Positions 16,029 to 24,836 of a stretch of 64,000 bases of DNA are shown in pieces. A program made the position numbers and the translations under genes. The stretch comes from Halobacillus sp. Nhm2S1 (GTDB lineage Bacteria > Bacillota > Bacilli > Bacillales > Halobacillaceae): assembly GCF_019599545.1 (NCBI RefSeq), contig NZ_JAIEZV010000004.1, positions 1-64,000 of the forward strand. The letters run 5' to 3'. The stretch's first letter is position 1; every line of letters starts with the position of its first letter. The notes beneath the pieces were generated by a model. That model was given only the letters and a program-made list of their open reading frames with translations. It was not told the DNA's origin and searched no databases.

Positions 16029-16164
16029 ACGTAATTTCAAATCAAAGGCCACTGCTAACTATTCACACCGCAGCATCAAACATTTGAGCAGCCGTGTAAA
16101 TGGGGAAACAGAACAAACGCAAGCAGACCAAATCACAGAAATCCAAATGCGCAAACGAAACTAA
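16021..16164 (+). CDS. Small YpzG-like protein coupled to sspK
   Basis: A 47-residue basic protein, beginning MGKRNFKSKATANYSHRS and containing SSRVNGETEQTQ. The VNGET-TQ pattern resembles the small YpzG family of sporeformers. It overlaps sspK by eight bases with AGGGAGGAA upstream, and the shared terminator follows. Co-expression with sspK in the forespore is therefore likely. Family membership is tentative and no function is known. Confidence 0.72.
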   Translation: MGKRNFKSKATANYSHRSIKHLSSRVNGETEQTQADQITEIQMRKRN

Positions 16165-16169
16165 TTTAA

Positions 16170-16199
16170 CCGGGCACGTAAAAGTGCCCGGCTTCTTTA
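16170..16199 (+). terminator. Terminator of the sspK unit
   Basis: CCGGGCAC and GTGCCCGG pair around a 6-nt loop and are followed by CTTCTTTATTTTT. Confidence 0.88.
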
Positions 16200-16538
16200 T
16201 TTTTCATCCATTTTGTTTCCTAACATAGAAATCGGCAAAGCTTCCTCCTCAACGCTCGCCTTCTCACCTTGTATCGTTTTCCTGTATCCCCAAGCGAATA
16301 CGCCATTCATATATTCAATAAAAAACGTATGTTCCGGATCCCCATCAATTTCAAATGTTTCCCCAGCTTTAAAATCATCCGGGTTCATCATATATGATTT
16401 AGCCATAATGATTTTCCGTTCATGAACAGCAAATTCGTTTACCATTCCTAATTGTTCCGCCTTTTGAGCTTTCTCCGTCAACTCCGCAATCTCAGAACGT
16501 AACTCTTCCTGTGTGTATTCACTATATCTTTTTTCCAT
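16197..16538 (-). CDS. yfhH: YfhH family protein (DUF1811)
   Basis: A 113-residue protein starting MEKRYSEYTQEELRSEIAEL, the diagnostic YfhH N-terminus. It has an N-terminal helical coil and a beta-rich C-terminus with FEIDGDPEHTFFIEYMNGVF. Function is unknown. The ATG at 16538 follows GGAGGAGG; upstream extension of the frame to 16610 is not supported. The same gene neighbours sspK and recX in B. subtilis. Confidence 0.88.
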   Translation of the reverse strand: MEKRYSEYTQEELRSEIAELTEKAQKAEQLGMVNEFAVHERKIIMAKSYMMNPDDFKAGETFEIDGDPEHTFFIEYMNGVFAWGYRKTIQGEKASVEEEALPISMLGNKMDEK

Positions 16539-16628
16539 ATTGTAACCTCCTCCATTCAAGCTCTCTTTACATTCTAGCAGGGTTTGTTCACAATGAATAT
16601 AAAGCAACACAGATAAGGAGAGATGAGG

Positions 16629-17288
16629 ATGAAGAATGTTTGGATTACTGGAGCCGGAACAGGTTTGGGACGTGCTCTTGCCCTAACTTACGCAAAAAAC
16701 GATTATAAGGTATTTCTCTCAGGAAGAACGGCGGAGCACCTGCAGGTCACTCAAAACGACATCATCAAAGAAGGTGGCGAAGCAGAGGTTCTCATTTGTG
16801 ATGTGACAGAGCTATCATCGATCCGAGAAGCCGTTAAACAGATCGATTCCTTACATGTGTTGATCAACAACGCTGGGCTTGGGCACTTCGGAGAACTTTC
16901 CTCGTATACCGAAGAAAATATAGAGCAACTTCTAAACACAAACGTCAAAGGGACAATTCTGACCACTCAGCTTGCCGTTCCGCTGTTAGAAACTACAGAA
17001 GGACGTGTATTGAACATTATCTCAACCGCTGGTCTACGTGGGAAGAAGAACGAAAGCATATACTGTGCAAGTAAGTTTGCAGTACGCGGATTTACAGAGA
17101 GCCTGCACAAAGAATGGGAGGACTCCTCATTGACCGCGACCGCTGTTTATATGGGTGGGATGAACACCCCATTCTGGAACGAAACGGACCATGTAGGAAA
17201 TCCAGAAAGACTAAAAGGTCCAGAAGTTGTAGCTGAGCAGATCTTTGCAGAAGATGACGGTAGAAGCGAAATCTTCATTGATCGCTAA
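16629..17288 (+). CDS. Short-chain dehydrogenase/reductase
   Basis: A 219-residue NAD(P)-dependent oxidoreductase of the classical SDR family. It has the cofactor motif TGAGTGLG (about 7-14), NNAG (about 84), the catalytic Ser in IISTAG and YCASK at about 150. Substrate is unknown. The protein is short at the C-terminus. The start at 16629 is preferred over the ATG at 16623 because AAGGAGAG is then at normal spacing. A second SDR lies at 23.9 kb. It is monocistronic with a terminator. Confidence 0.85.
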   Translation: MKNVWITGAGTGLGRALALTYAKNDYKVFLSGRTAEHLQVTQNDIIKEGGEAEVLICDVTELSSIREAVKQIDSLHVLINNAGLGHFGELSSYTEENIEQLLNTNVKGTILTTQLAVPLLETTEGRVLNIISTAGLRGKKNESIYCASKFAVRGFTESLHKEWEDSSLTATAVYMGGMNTPFWNETDHVGNPERLKGPEVVAEQIFAEDDGRSEIFIDR

Positions 17289-17295
17289 TTCAATT

Positions 17296-17334
17296 GAGTA
17301 TCGTGCGGCTGTTTTGCGTACGGTACTCTTTTTA
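17296..17334 (+). terminator. Terminator of the SDR gene
   Basis: A 12-bp stem with two wobble pairs (17296-17307 with 17317-17328) is followed by TTTTTA. No gene is seen between here and 17469. Confidence 0.75.
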
Positions 17335-17419
17335 TTGGTGCAAATTCGTATGTCTTTGCGCGAGTCGACCTCCCTTTAGCTCGGTTCGCCCTCTCTTTGG
17401 CGCGATCTCAATACGTAAA

Positions 17420-17451
17420 TAAAAAAGGGCTTGCCATTATGGCAAGCCCTT
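17420..17451 (-). terminator. Terminator of ptsH
   Basis: AAGGGCTTGCCA and TGGCAAGCCCTT pair perfectly around three bases. On the minus strand a T-rich tract follows. Transcription of the PTS operon ends here, before any ptsI. Confidence 0.9.
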
Positions 17452-17469
17452 TTCTTATGCTTGAAGAGA

Positions 17470-17736
17470 TTACTCTCCAAGGCCTTCTTCTTTTGCTTTA
17501 GCTACTACAGCTTCTACAGCTTCCGCTTCGTCAGAACCTTCCGCTTTGAAAGTAACTTCTGCTCCGTTTGGAATTCCCAGGGACATAACACCCATGATGG
17601 ACTTCATGTTAACAGATTTACCTTTGTACTCGATGTTTACATCGGATTGGTATTTTCCTGCTACTTGTACAAGTGCTGTTGCTGGACGTGCGTGTACACC
17701 GTCAGCTGCTGTAATTTTCATTGTTTGTTCTGCCAT
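17470..17736 (-). CDS. ptsH: Phosphocarrier protein HPr
   Basis: HPr passes phosphate from enzyme I to sugar-specific EIIA domains. When phosphorylated on Ser46 it is the CcpA corepressor. The 88-residue protein has active His15 in GVHARPA and Ser46 in [10 protein letters not shown]. It follows ptsG by 15 bases with GAGGAG upstream. A strong terminator follows at once, and no ptsI lies downstream, unlike the ptsGHI operon of B. subtilis. Enzyme I must be encoded elsewhere. Confidence 0.96.
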   Translation of the reverse strand: MAEQTMKITAADGVHARPATALVQVAGKYQSDVNIEYKGKSVNMKSIMGVMSLGIPNGAEVTFKAEGSDEAEAVEAVVAKAKEEGLGE

Positions 17737-17751
17737 GTTTAACTCTCCTCT

Positions 17752-19788
17752 TTATTCAGTAATTTCAATGATGTCTGGATCATTGTGATTGACTTGACCT
17801 GATGCTTTAATGTTTACAGATTGTCCTTCTTGAAGGTTTGTGAAGACAATAGGTGTCACGATGGATGGAGCATTTTCTTTAACGAAATCCAGATCCACTT
17901 CCATCAATGCCTGACCTTGTTTAACTTCGTCTCCTTCAGAGATCTTAGCTGTAAATCCTTCCCCTTTTAGTCCGACCGTATCAATACCTATATGAATAAG
18001 GATTTCCATGCCGTTTTCGGCTTCAAGACCAATCGCATGTTTTGTAGGGAATACATTCAGGATTTTACCATTAATCGGTGAAACAATATTACCATCTTCC
18101 GGTTCAATTGCAAAGCCATCGCCCATCATCTTACCAGAGAATACTTGATCCGGCACTTCTGTGATTGGCATGATCTTACCTTTGATTGGACTTACAAATT
18201 CCAGTTCACCTTCAGTGACCGGTGCTTCTGCAGCTTTTTCAGCGTTCTTCATTTCAGAAGCATCTTCTCTTGATCTTGGTGTTTTACCATCCATGATGTC
18301 CTGCATCTGGCCACGCAAGGTATCAGATACTGGTCCGAAGATGGCCTGGATGTTGTTCCCGACTTCCATTACACCGGAAGCGCCAAGTTTTTTCAAGCGG
18401 TTTTTGTTTACATCGTTTTTATCATTCACAGAAACACGTAGACGTGTGATACATGCATCCAGGTGGTCGATGTTCTTCTGTCCACCCATCGCTTCAAGAA
18501 TTTCAAATGGTAGATCGCCGACTTCGCCGTCTTCTTCTGCATCTTCAGCTTCATCTTCACGTCCAGGTGTCGCCAAGTTGAACTTGAGGATCGCCCAGCG
18601 GAATCCAAAGTAGTAAACCACAGAGAATACAAGACCAACGATGATGACCCACCACCAGTCGGTACGGTTTGGAAGAACACCGAACAGGATGAAGTCAATT
18701 AGACCACCAGAGAATGTCTGTCCGATTTTAACTCCAAGAATCTCCATAATCATGAAGGAGAAACCAGCAAATACAGCATGAATCGCGAACAATAGTGGTG
18801 CAACGAATAGGAATGAGAACTCAATTGGTTCTGTGATCCCTGTTAAGAAAGAAGTCAAGGCTGCAGAAGCCATGATTCCTCCGACCACTTTTTTACGTTC
18901 AGGTTTTGCTGTGTGATAAATTGCAAGTGCAGCAGCTGGAAGACCGAACATCATGAATGGGAATTTACCTACCATGAATGTCCCGGCAGTGAATTCAACA
19001 CCGTCTCTCAACTGTTCGAAGAAAATCGTCTGGTCACCACGGATCACTTCACCGGCAGCATTGGTGTAAGAACCAAATTCAAACCAGAATGGTGAATAGA
19101 AAATGTGGTGCAGGCCAAACGGAATCAAGGAACGCTCAATCAAACCGAAGAAGAAAGCTGAAATGGTTTGATTCCCTTCCAGCATCAAGTGAGAAAGAGC
19201 ATTCAATCCTGTTTGAGCAAATGGCCAAACCCAAAGCATGATGATCCCTAAGAAAAGGGAGGTAAAAGCAGTGATGATTGGCACGAAACGCTTCCCGGCA
19301 AAGAACCCGAGAAATTGCGGCAATTCGATATTAAAGAACCGGTTATAGAGAGAGGCGGCCAAAATACCGACAATAATACCACCAAACACACCTGTTTGAA
19401 GCGTCGGGATACCGAGCACTTCGGCATAGGCAGGATCTGAGGTCATGTCGGCGTCAACATTTCCAAGTACCCCCATAACCACGTTCATAATCAAATAACC
19501 AATGATGGCAGCAAGACCTGCTACCCCGTCTCCTTTCGCTAATCCGATGGCAACACCGACAGCGAAGAGCAACGGTAAGTTCGCAAAGACAATTCCCCCG
19601 GCTTCAGCCATTACTTGAAGCAATGTTTGAACCCAAGGTGTTCCGAAGAATGGCACTTTATCAACAAAGTTGTCTTGAGCAAAGCTTGTACCAAAAGCTA
19701 GAAGAATACCAGCCGCAGGCAAAAGTGCGACAGGAGTCATCAAGGCTTTACCGACTTTTTGCAGTGTGCCGAAAGCATTCTTGAACAT
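17752..19788 (-). CDS. ptsG: PTS glucose-specific EIICBA component
   Basis: It imports glucose and phosphorylates it to glucose-6-phosphate. The 678-residue protein has a membrane EIIC domain (about 1-405), EIIB with phospho-Cys in [11 protein letters not shown] (about 460), and C-terminal EIIA with His in [13 protein letters not shown] (about 605). The ATG at 19788 follows AAAGGAGG; the open frame extends to 19842 but into the regulated leader. Its leader holds a GlcT antiterminator and a cre-like site, so induction by glucose and CcpA input are predicted. Confidence 0.95.
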   Translation of the reverse strand: MFKNAFGTLQKVGKALMTPVALLPAAGILLAFGTSFAQDNFVDKVPFFGTPWVQTLLQVMAEAGGIVFANLPLLFAVGVAIGLAKGDGVAGLAAIIGYLIMNVVMGVLGNVDADMTSDPAYAEVLGIPTLQTGVFGGIIVGILAASLYNRFFNIELPQFLGFFAGKRFVPIITAFTSLFLGIIMLWVWPFAQTGLNALSHLMLEGNQTISAFFFGLIERSLIPFGLHHIFYSPFWFEFGSYTNAAGEVIRGDQTIFFEQLRDGVEFTAGTFMVGKFPFMMFGLPAAALAIYHTAKPERKKVVGGIMASAALTSFLTGITEPIEFSFLFVAPLLFAIHAVFAGFSFMIMEILGVKIGQTFSGGLIDFILFGVLPNRTDWWWVIIVGLVFSVVYYFGFRWAILKFNLATPGREDEAEDAEEDGEVGDLPFEILEAMGGQKNIDHLDACITRLRVSVNDKNDVNKNRLKKLGASGVMEVGNNIQAIFGPVSDTLRGQMQDIMDGKTPRSREDASEMKNAEKAAEAPVTEGELEFVSPIKGKIMPITEVPDQVFSGKMMGDGFAIEPEDGNIVSPINGKILNVFPTKHAIGLEAENGMEILIHIGIDTVGLKGEGFTAKISEGDEVKQGQALMEVDLDFVKENAPSIVTPIVFTNLQEGQSVNIKASGQVNHNDPDIIEITE

Positions 19789-19853
19789 TATGTTTTCCTC
19801 CTTTTTATTTTGTGAAGCAAGCCTCTGTCCCATAAAATCCATTTGTCAGAAAA

Positions 19854-19867
19854 ATAAAACGTTTTCA
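19854..19867 (-). promoter_or_regulatory. cre-like site upstream of ptsG
   Basis: The minus strand reads TGAAAACGTTTTAT, differing from TGWAANCGNTNWCA only at the last two positions. It lies between the leader terminator and ptsG. Confidence 0.35.
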
Positions 19868-19948
19868 ACAAAGAGGGAACGATAAGCGTCCCTTTGAGGA
19901 CGCCGAGTATGGATAATAGCTCATCCTGCCATTCATCAACAGGACAAT

Positions 19949-20033
19949 AAAAAAGCATGAGCACACGAGGTGAAAGGTTCCATAAGGATAGTCCTATCCC
20001 TATGATAACCACTTCACCTTCATGTACTCATGC
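19949..20033 (-). terminator. GlcT-controlled leader terminator of ptsG
   Basis: On the minus strand a very long stem from GCATGAG (near 20033) to CTCATGC (near 19955) encloses a loop at about 19993 and is followed by six T. It overlaps the antiterminator sequence by eight bases, so the two folds exclude each other. Confidence 0.8.
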
Positions 20034-20054
20034 CTGATCGTGTCAGTAACACGT
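20026..20054 (-). promoter_or_regulatory. Ribonucleic antiterminator (RAT) for GlcT
   Basis: The minus strand contains ACGTGTTACTGACACGATCA followed by GGCATGAGT, closely matching the GlcT RAT of ptsG/glcA leaders. It begins six bases after the glcT stop and overlaps the 5' arm of the terminator. Confidence 0.8.
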
Positions 20055-20059
20055 ACGTT

Positions 20060-20902
20060 TTAGGTTTTATGGGTTAAACGCTGCAAATGGATCGTCAAAT
20101 AAATCGCTTCTGACTCATCTACAGGTTTATTCAGTTGCTTTTGCATCACTTTTATCAATTTCCATGCTAAATTATAGCACACGGGATATTCTTCTTTCAA
20201 CATGTTTGCCAAACGAATTTCATCCCCCACGTGTTCATCTTGATAAACACGGTCGATGGCCCTGTGCAAATGTTGAACAAGTCTATGGTAGTCCACACTC
20301 TTTTTATCAATTTGAACGTCCATCGTGTCTTCAACAAGTTGAACAAGATGTGTGATGAGCTGGTTATGGCGATTGAGTTCCCTTAACGTCTTGTCCGTTA
20401 CTGCACTGTGAATATGGAGAGCAATGAACCCTACCTCCCCTTCCGGAAACTGGATACCCATTTTATCATAGATCATCGTCACGACTTCCATCGCAATTTG
20501 ATATTCCTTCGGATAAAGGGATTCAATTTCAAGTAAGAATGGATTGGAGAACTGAAGATCCTTTTTTGCTCGATTGATAGCGAATGCAAGGTGATCCGTC
20601 AGCGCAACGTGAATATGCTGGTTGAGTTCTTGTCCCATTCGCGATTCGACGTGATGGAGGATATCACTCATGAAGTCAATCAGATTCTCGTCGATGTACG
20701 GCAATAAACTCACATATTGTTCTTTTTCCTGTTCATTACTCAGCAAAAATGTCTTGTCGGCTTTCTCAGAAGAAATTTCGTCTCCCTTCTTCCGGTTAAA
20801 ACCGATTCCTTTCCCAATTAACACCACTTCTTCATAAGTTGGGTGGGAAGCAATGACGACATTATTATTGAGCACTTTTTTTATCTTTATCTGCTTTTCC
20901 AT
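20060..20902 (-). CDS. glcT: PtsGHI operon antiterminator GlcT
   Basis: GlcT binds the RAT in the ptsG leader and prevents termination when glucose is available. The 280 residues comprise an N-terminal RNA-binding CAT domain (about 1-60, with LNNNVVIA and GKGIGFNRKKGDEI) and two PRD regulatory domains. The latter contain histidines phosphorylated by EIICB or HPr (HVALTDH, ALHIHSAV, QHLHRAIDRV, LTIHLQRL). It lies just upstream of ptsG in the same direction. A 13-of-14 cre-like site lies 25 bases upstream of the start. Confidence 0.95.
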   Translation of the reverse strand: MEKQIKIKKVLNNNVVIASHPTYEEVVLIGKGIGFNRKKGDEISSEKADKTFLLSNEQEKEQYVSLLPYIDENLIDFMSDILHHVESRMGQELNQHIHVALTDHLAFAINRAKKDLQFSNPFLLEIESLYPKEYQIAMEVVTMIYDKMGIQFPEGEVGFIALHIHSAVTDKTLRELNRHNQLITHLVQLVEDTMDVQIDKKSVDYHRLVQHLHRAIDRVYQDEHVGDEIRLANMLKEEYPVCYNLAWKLIKVMQKQLNKPVDESEAIYLTIHLQRLTHKT

Positions 20903-20926
20903 AATGGTCCCCCACTTAAATTACAC

Positions 20927-20940
20927 TAAAAGCGTTTTCA
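20927..20940 (-). promoter_or_regulatory. cre-like site upstream of glcT
   Basis: The minus strand reads TGAAAACGCTTTTA, matching the cre consensus at all but one defined position, 25 bases before glcT. Confidence 0.45.
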
Positions 20941-21015
20941 GTCATCTCATAACTTCTATCCTATATTTGATTTGTTTTTTTTACAAGTGGAAGGCTAAGG
21001 AATAAGCTTTCCTCT

Positions 21016-21045
21016 TTGTGTGAAAGCGATTACGTCGTGTACAAT
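21016..21045 (+). promoter_or_regulatory. Promoter of HAD gene overlapped by a cre-like site
   Basis: TTGTGT (21016-21021), an 18-nt spacer and TACAAT (21040-21045) form the promoter. TGAAAGCGATTACG (21021-21034) lies between them and fits cre except at the last base, a position suited to CcpA repression. Confidence 0.5.
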
Positions 21046-21090
21046 CATTTAGGTGCTGGGAAACGCCCTGCACGGAGAGGAGATGAATCA

Positions 21091-21909
21091 ATGATTAAAC
21101 TATTTGTCACAGATCTTGACGGTACCCTTCTTGGAGAAGATCATTATATTAAAAACGAAGATATTGATGCATTAAAGCGAATGGTGGAAGAGGGCCCACC
21201 TCTTGCTGTCGCCTCCGGTCGTATGGACCATGAGATTATTGAGGTTCTTAAGCGCGTTGGTGTAAATGGTCATCGCGTCAGTCAAAATGGAGCGTTTGTA
21301 TTTAACGAAGAAGATACACAAATCCATGCCAAAACGTTTGATTCCGAACTAGCCCAAAGAATCATCCAGACGATTGACCAAGAACCGATGATTAAAACAG
21401 TTTCTACTGCAGATGAAACGTTCACAAAAGAATCAAACGCTTTTGTCGATATGATCTCTGAACAGATGTTTCACGAAATTATTGTCAAGCCTGAATTGAA
21501 TGAGCAGGTCGGCCAAACCATTATCCCTTCAAAAATTGCCTTGCACGGGAAAGAAGCCGATGTAATGAAAGCTGCCGAAAGAATTCAGGAAACGTTCGGG
21601 GAAGAGATTGACAGTTTCATTTCTCATGAAACATGTGTGGATATGATGCCTAAATCGATCAATAAACGTAGTGGACTTAGACAGTTAATTGAAGGCCTCG
21701 GCATTTCTCCAGAAGAAATCGCCTGTGTAGGAGATTCCTTCAATGATGTGAGCATGTTCGAAATGACGCCTCACAGCTATGCCATGTCAACGGCTCATGA
21801 TCAGGTAAAGGAAAAAGCAAGTACTGTTGTCGATCATGTGCATGAGGCGATTGAGGACCTGGATAAAAAAGGACTTTTAAGTAAAAAAGAACAAGCGGCT
21901 GACATTTAA
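21091..21909 (+). CDS. Cof-type HAD-IIB family phosphatase
   Basis: A 272-residue phosphatase of the haloacid dehalogenase superfamily. Motif I DLDGTL (about residues 8-13) carries the nucleophilic Asp, and GDSFNDVSMFE near residue 213 is motif IV. The large inserted cap domain defines class IIB (Cof), whose members act on sugar phosphates and similar small substrates. The real substrate is unknown. The start at 21091 follows GGAGAGGAG; an in-frame ATG is missing further up to 21016. A cre-like site in the promoter suggests carbon control, consistent with the PTS neighbours. Confidence 0.85.
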   Translation: MIKLFVTDLDGTLLGEDHYIKNEDIDALKRMVEEGPPLAVASGRMDHEIIEVLKRVGVNGHRVSQNGAFVFNEEDTQIHAKTFDSELAQRIIQTIDQEPMIKTVSTADETFTKESNAFVDMISEQMFHEIIVKPELNEQVGQTIIPSKIALHGKEADVMKAAERIQETFGEEIDSFISHETCVDMMPKSINKRSGLRQLIEGLGISPEEIACVGDSFNDVSMFEMTPHSYAMSTAHDQVKEKASTVVDHVHEAIEDLDKKGLLSKKEQAADI

Positions 21910-21932
21910 GTCAGGCGGCTTGTTCTTTTTTT
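21888..21932 (+). terminator. Terminator of the HAD gene
   Basis: AGAACAAGC (21888) pairs with GCTTGTTCT (21918-21926), with a second GCTGAC/GTCAG helix inside, followed by seven T. It starts inside the coding sequence and ends at the recX stop on the other strand. Confidence 0.85.
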
Positions 21933-22743
21933 ATTCCTTCATATTTTCGTCAATAAAACGATCAATCAGATCAAATGTGAAACCTTTTCTGTATAGACCT
22001 GATTTGACTTTCTGCTTCAGCTCATAACCTTCAGACTTGGACTGGAATTTGCGAAGCAGCTTTTCCCCTTGATAAACGACCGCTTCCCATTCTGAATCTT
22101 CATCCTCATCTTCCGGCAAATTCGCAAGCACTTCCTGAATCACGCCTCCCTGAAATCCTTTTTGCATCAGCGTCTGCTGTACGTTTTGGACTTGTTGACG
22201 GTAAGATTTTCGACCATCGTTCCTCAGTTTCTTTTCAGCAAATTTCATCGCTTTTTCAAATTGCTTATCAAAAGAATAATAAGTAACGGCTTCATCCGCT
22301 TTAACTGCGGACACCCCTTTATCCAATAATTCTTTTTTCAATAGAAGAGGACCCTTACTCGAAGTCATGATTCGTGTCCTCACAAGGGAATTTGCGAACT
22401 CCTGATCATCCAATAGTCGTTCCTTGTTCAACCGTGAAATGATCTCTTCGATATGCTCAGGATCAGTCTCTTTGTCTTTTAAATAATCCCGGATCTCTTT
22501 TTCAGAACGCATGCGATAGCTTAAATAATTGATCGCAAGGGTATAGGATTTATGAAGCGTATCGGTCTGAATCAACGCGTTGATCAGGGCCTCATCAAGT
22601 TCCATGTTTTTCTGAAGGCGATACTTTACAAGAACGTCTTCATCGACACTGAACCCATACTCTTCCCCATTCCCTTTATCCAGAAAGATATTGTAACGGT
22701 TCTTATGTTTTTTCTGCGTCGTAATTTTTGTAAGTCTTGCCAT
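21931..22743 (-). CDS. recX: Regulatory protein RecX
   Basis: RecX binds the RecA filament and inhibits or modulates strand exchange. The 270-residue protein has the typical three tandem three-helix repeats, for example INYLSYRMRSEKEIRDYLK and YRQQVQNVQQTLMQKGF. The Firmicute form carries an N-terminal extension as here. The ATG at 22743 follows AAAGAGGTG; the frame open to 22764 lacks a site. It is divergent from the yfhF-like epimerase gene, as in B. subtilis. Confidence 0.92.
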   Translation of the reverse strand: MARLTKITTQKKHKNRYNIFLDKGNGEEYGFSVDEDVLVKYRLQKNMELDEALINALIQTDTLHKSYTLAINYLSYRMRSEKEIRDYLKDKETDPEHIEEIISRLNKERLLDDQEFANSLVRTRIMTSSKGPLLLKKELLDKGVSAVKADEAVTYYSFDKQFEKAMKFAEKKLRNDGRKSYRQQVQNVQQTLMQKGFQGGVIQEVLANLPEDEDEDSEWEAVVYQGEKLLRKFQSKSEGYELKQKVKSGLYRKGFTFDLIDRFIDENMKE

Positions 22744-22853
22744 CCGCTTCACCTCTTTGACCATATTTTATCATGGAATTCGACTTGCGTATCGTCAAAC
22801 GAAGCCAATTGGAGTAAACTATTGACAACCTCACACGGACAGGAGGAATGAAC

Positions 22854-23759
22854 ATGAAAATCGCGATCACAGGAGGTACTGGATTTGTTGGTACCCAATT
22901 GAAAGAGAAGCTCGTACAAGAAGGACATGACGTGTACATATTGACACGAAGTCCGAAAAAGTACAAAGACACGGAGCAGGTAACTTATGTCGGCTGGTTA
23001 AAAGAGGAATTCCATCCGGAAAATGAACTCCCTGTTCTCGATGCCATTGTAAATTTAGCAGGAGAATCATTGAACAGTGGACGGTGGACAGAGGAAAGAA
23101 AACAGTCAATTTTAGAAAGTCGAATCAAATCGACAGAAGGCGTATTGGACTTGATCGATGCACTCCCGGAAAAACCGAGTGTGCTCGTCAACGCGTCTGC
23201 GGTAGGATATTATGGACAATCAAAAACCAAAACATTTACCGAAGAAACGACCGAACCCGGAAATGATTTTCTAGCAAATGTCGTAGAGGAATGGGAAGCA
23301 CGCGCTTCCCAGGCAGCTGAAAAAGGAATACGCACAGTCTATATCCGCTTCGGCATCATTTTAGGAGAAGAAGGAGCGCTTCCTAAAATGACCCTTCCCT
23401 ACAAGATGATGATCGGTGGGAACCTAGGATCAGGAGAGCAATGGATGTCCTGGGTCCATATCGATGATGTCGTTGGGCTGGTTCATTTCGCAATCGAAAA
23501 CCAAGATATCCACGGCCCCTTAAATGGAACAGCCCCTAATCCGAAAAGAAACAAAGATTTTGGCAATACTCTAGGGGAAGTATTAAATCGACCCCATTGG
23601 ATTCCCGCTCCCTCCTTTGCCCTGAAAGCTGCCCTAGGAGACATGAGTACACTTCTTCTGGATGGACAATGTGTCATCCCTAAAAAAGCGATGGCCTCTG
23701 GATACACCTTTCATTATCCAGAATTACAACCGGCCCTATCATCCATTTTAAATAAATAG
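22854..23759 (+). CDS. yfhF: TIGR01777-family NAD-dependent epimerase (YfhF-like)
   Basis: A 301-residue extended-SDR protein with GGTGFVGTQL (about 7-16) binding NAD(P), VNLAGESLNSGRWTEERK typical of the SulA/YfcH group, and YYGQSKTKTF. The C-terminal DUF1731 segment ends the protein. Its enzymatic reaction is unknown. The ATG at 22854 lies seven bases after AGGAGG; the ATG at 22848 is too close. Synteny with recX is conserved. No terminator follows before the next SDR gene 112 bases later. Confidence 0.87.
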   Translation: MKIAITGGTGFVGTQLKEKLVQEGHDVYILTRSPKKYKDTEQVTYVGWLKEEFHPENELPVLDAIVNLAGESLNSGRWTEERKQSILESRIKSTEGVLDLIDALPEKPSVLVNASAVGYYGQSKTKTFTEETTEPGNDFLANVVEEWEARASQAAEKGIRTVYIRFGIILGEEGALPKMTLPYKMMIGGNLGSGEQWMSWVHIDDVVGLVHFAIENQDIHGPLNGTAPNPKRNKDFGNTLGEVLNRPHWIPAPSFALKAALGDMSTLLLDGQCVIPKKAMASGYTFHYPELQPALSSILNK

Positions 23760-23871
23760 ACTATGGTAAAGGAATGTTCCAAGTGGGGGCATTTCTTAGT
23801 GTTCAAGTTGAGAAAAATGGGGGAAAACAAGTCCCCTGGCCAAGGTAACTGAAATAAAAGGAGGAACTTTA

Positions 23872-24630
23872 ATGTCCTATACTGTGATTACGGGAGCAAG
23901 TTCTGGAATCGGCTATGAGTCCGCTTTGGCGTTCGCAAAACGAGGCAAGAATCTTATCCTTACAGCCAGACGAGAGAACAAACTTGAAGACTTAAAATCC
24001 AAAATCACTGAAATGAATGCAGACATTGACGTGATCATCATGACGGCAGATTTAGCTGAAAATGAACAAGTGTATGATTTTTATGAGCGAACAAAAGAGT
24101 ATGAAGTTGAAACTTGGATTAACAATGCCGGTTTCGGAAACTTTGACTCGATTTCAGATCAAGCACTCCCGAAAATTGAAAAAATGCTTCGTTTGAATAA
24201 TGAAGCATTGACGATCTTATCCTCCTTGTATGCCAGAGATTATGCAGCAAAAGAAGGAACACAATTGATAAATGTGTCTTCAGGTGGAGGATACACCATT
24301 GTCGGTGGTGCCGTTACCTATTGCGCTTCCAAGTTTTTTGTAAGTGCTTTTACCGAAGGACTTGCTCAGGAGCTTCAAGCTCAAGGAAGCCCTATGCAAG
24401 CCAAAGTGCTGGCACCAGCTGCAACGGAAACGGAGTTCGCAGAAAGGTCTATGGATGTCGGCCAATTCAGCTATGAAGAAAACGTTCCACAATTCCACAC
24501 CGCCCAGGAGATGGCTCAGTTTATGCTTGATCTCTATGATAGCAATAAGGTGGTAGGAATTGTGGATGGAGAAACCTATGAGTTTCATTTAAAAGATCCT
24601 CTTTACCCTTACGTGAATAGAAGCAGATAA
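23872..24630 (+). CDS. Short-chain dehydrogenase/reductase
   Basis: A 252-residue SDR with TGASSGIG (about 7-14), NNAGFG (about 84), SSGGGY and catalytic YCASK (about 144-148). It resembles the DltE/YqjQ-type group of unknown specificity. AAAGGAGG precedes the ATG. It follows the yfhF-like gene in the same direction and shares its downstream terminator, so partial co-transcription is possible. Confidence 0.87.
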   Translation: MSYTVITGASSGIGYESALAFAKRGKNLILTARRENKLEDLKSKITEMNADIDVIIMTADLAENEQVYDFYERTKEYEVETWINNAGFGNFDSISDQALPKIEKMLRLNNEALTILSSLYARDYAAKEGTQLINVSSGGGYTIVGGAVTYCASKFFVSAFTEGLAQELQAQGSPMQAKVLAPAATETEFAERSMDVGQFSYEENVPQFHTAQEMAQFMLDLYDSNKVVGIVDGETYEFHLKDPLYPYVNRSR

Positions 24631-24750
24631 TAAAAAAACTAATTGAAGACACGGTTGAAAAGTGTTTTCTGATCAGTTTTTAACCTAGGTCATGTAAAAC
24701 ATTGTTTTTACTTCCTTAAAGACTTTGTAAAAGTTTACTTGAGCCAATAA

Positions 24751-24780
24751 AATGAGCAAAGCTCAGCTTTGCTCATTTTT
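24751..24780 (+). terminator. Terminator after the SDR gene
   Basis: AATGAGCAAAGC and GCTTTGCTCATT pair perfectly around three bases, followed by TTT. Confidence 0.85.
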
Positions 24781-24804
24781 GTTATCCAAAAGGCTTTTTT
24801 AAAG

Positions 24805-24810
24805 TATAAT
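24805..24810 (+). promoter_or_regulatory. -10 element of amidohydrolase gene
   Basis: TATAAT lies 32 bases before the proposed start. No -35 at proper spacing is clear (TTGTTA is 20 nt away). Confidence 0.4.
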
Positions 24811-24836
24811 AATTGTATATTGAAGGGAAAGGCTGT

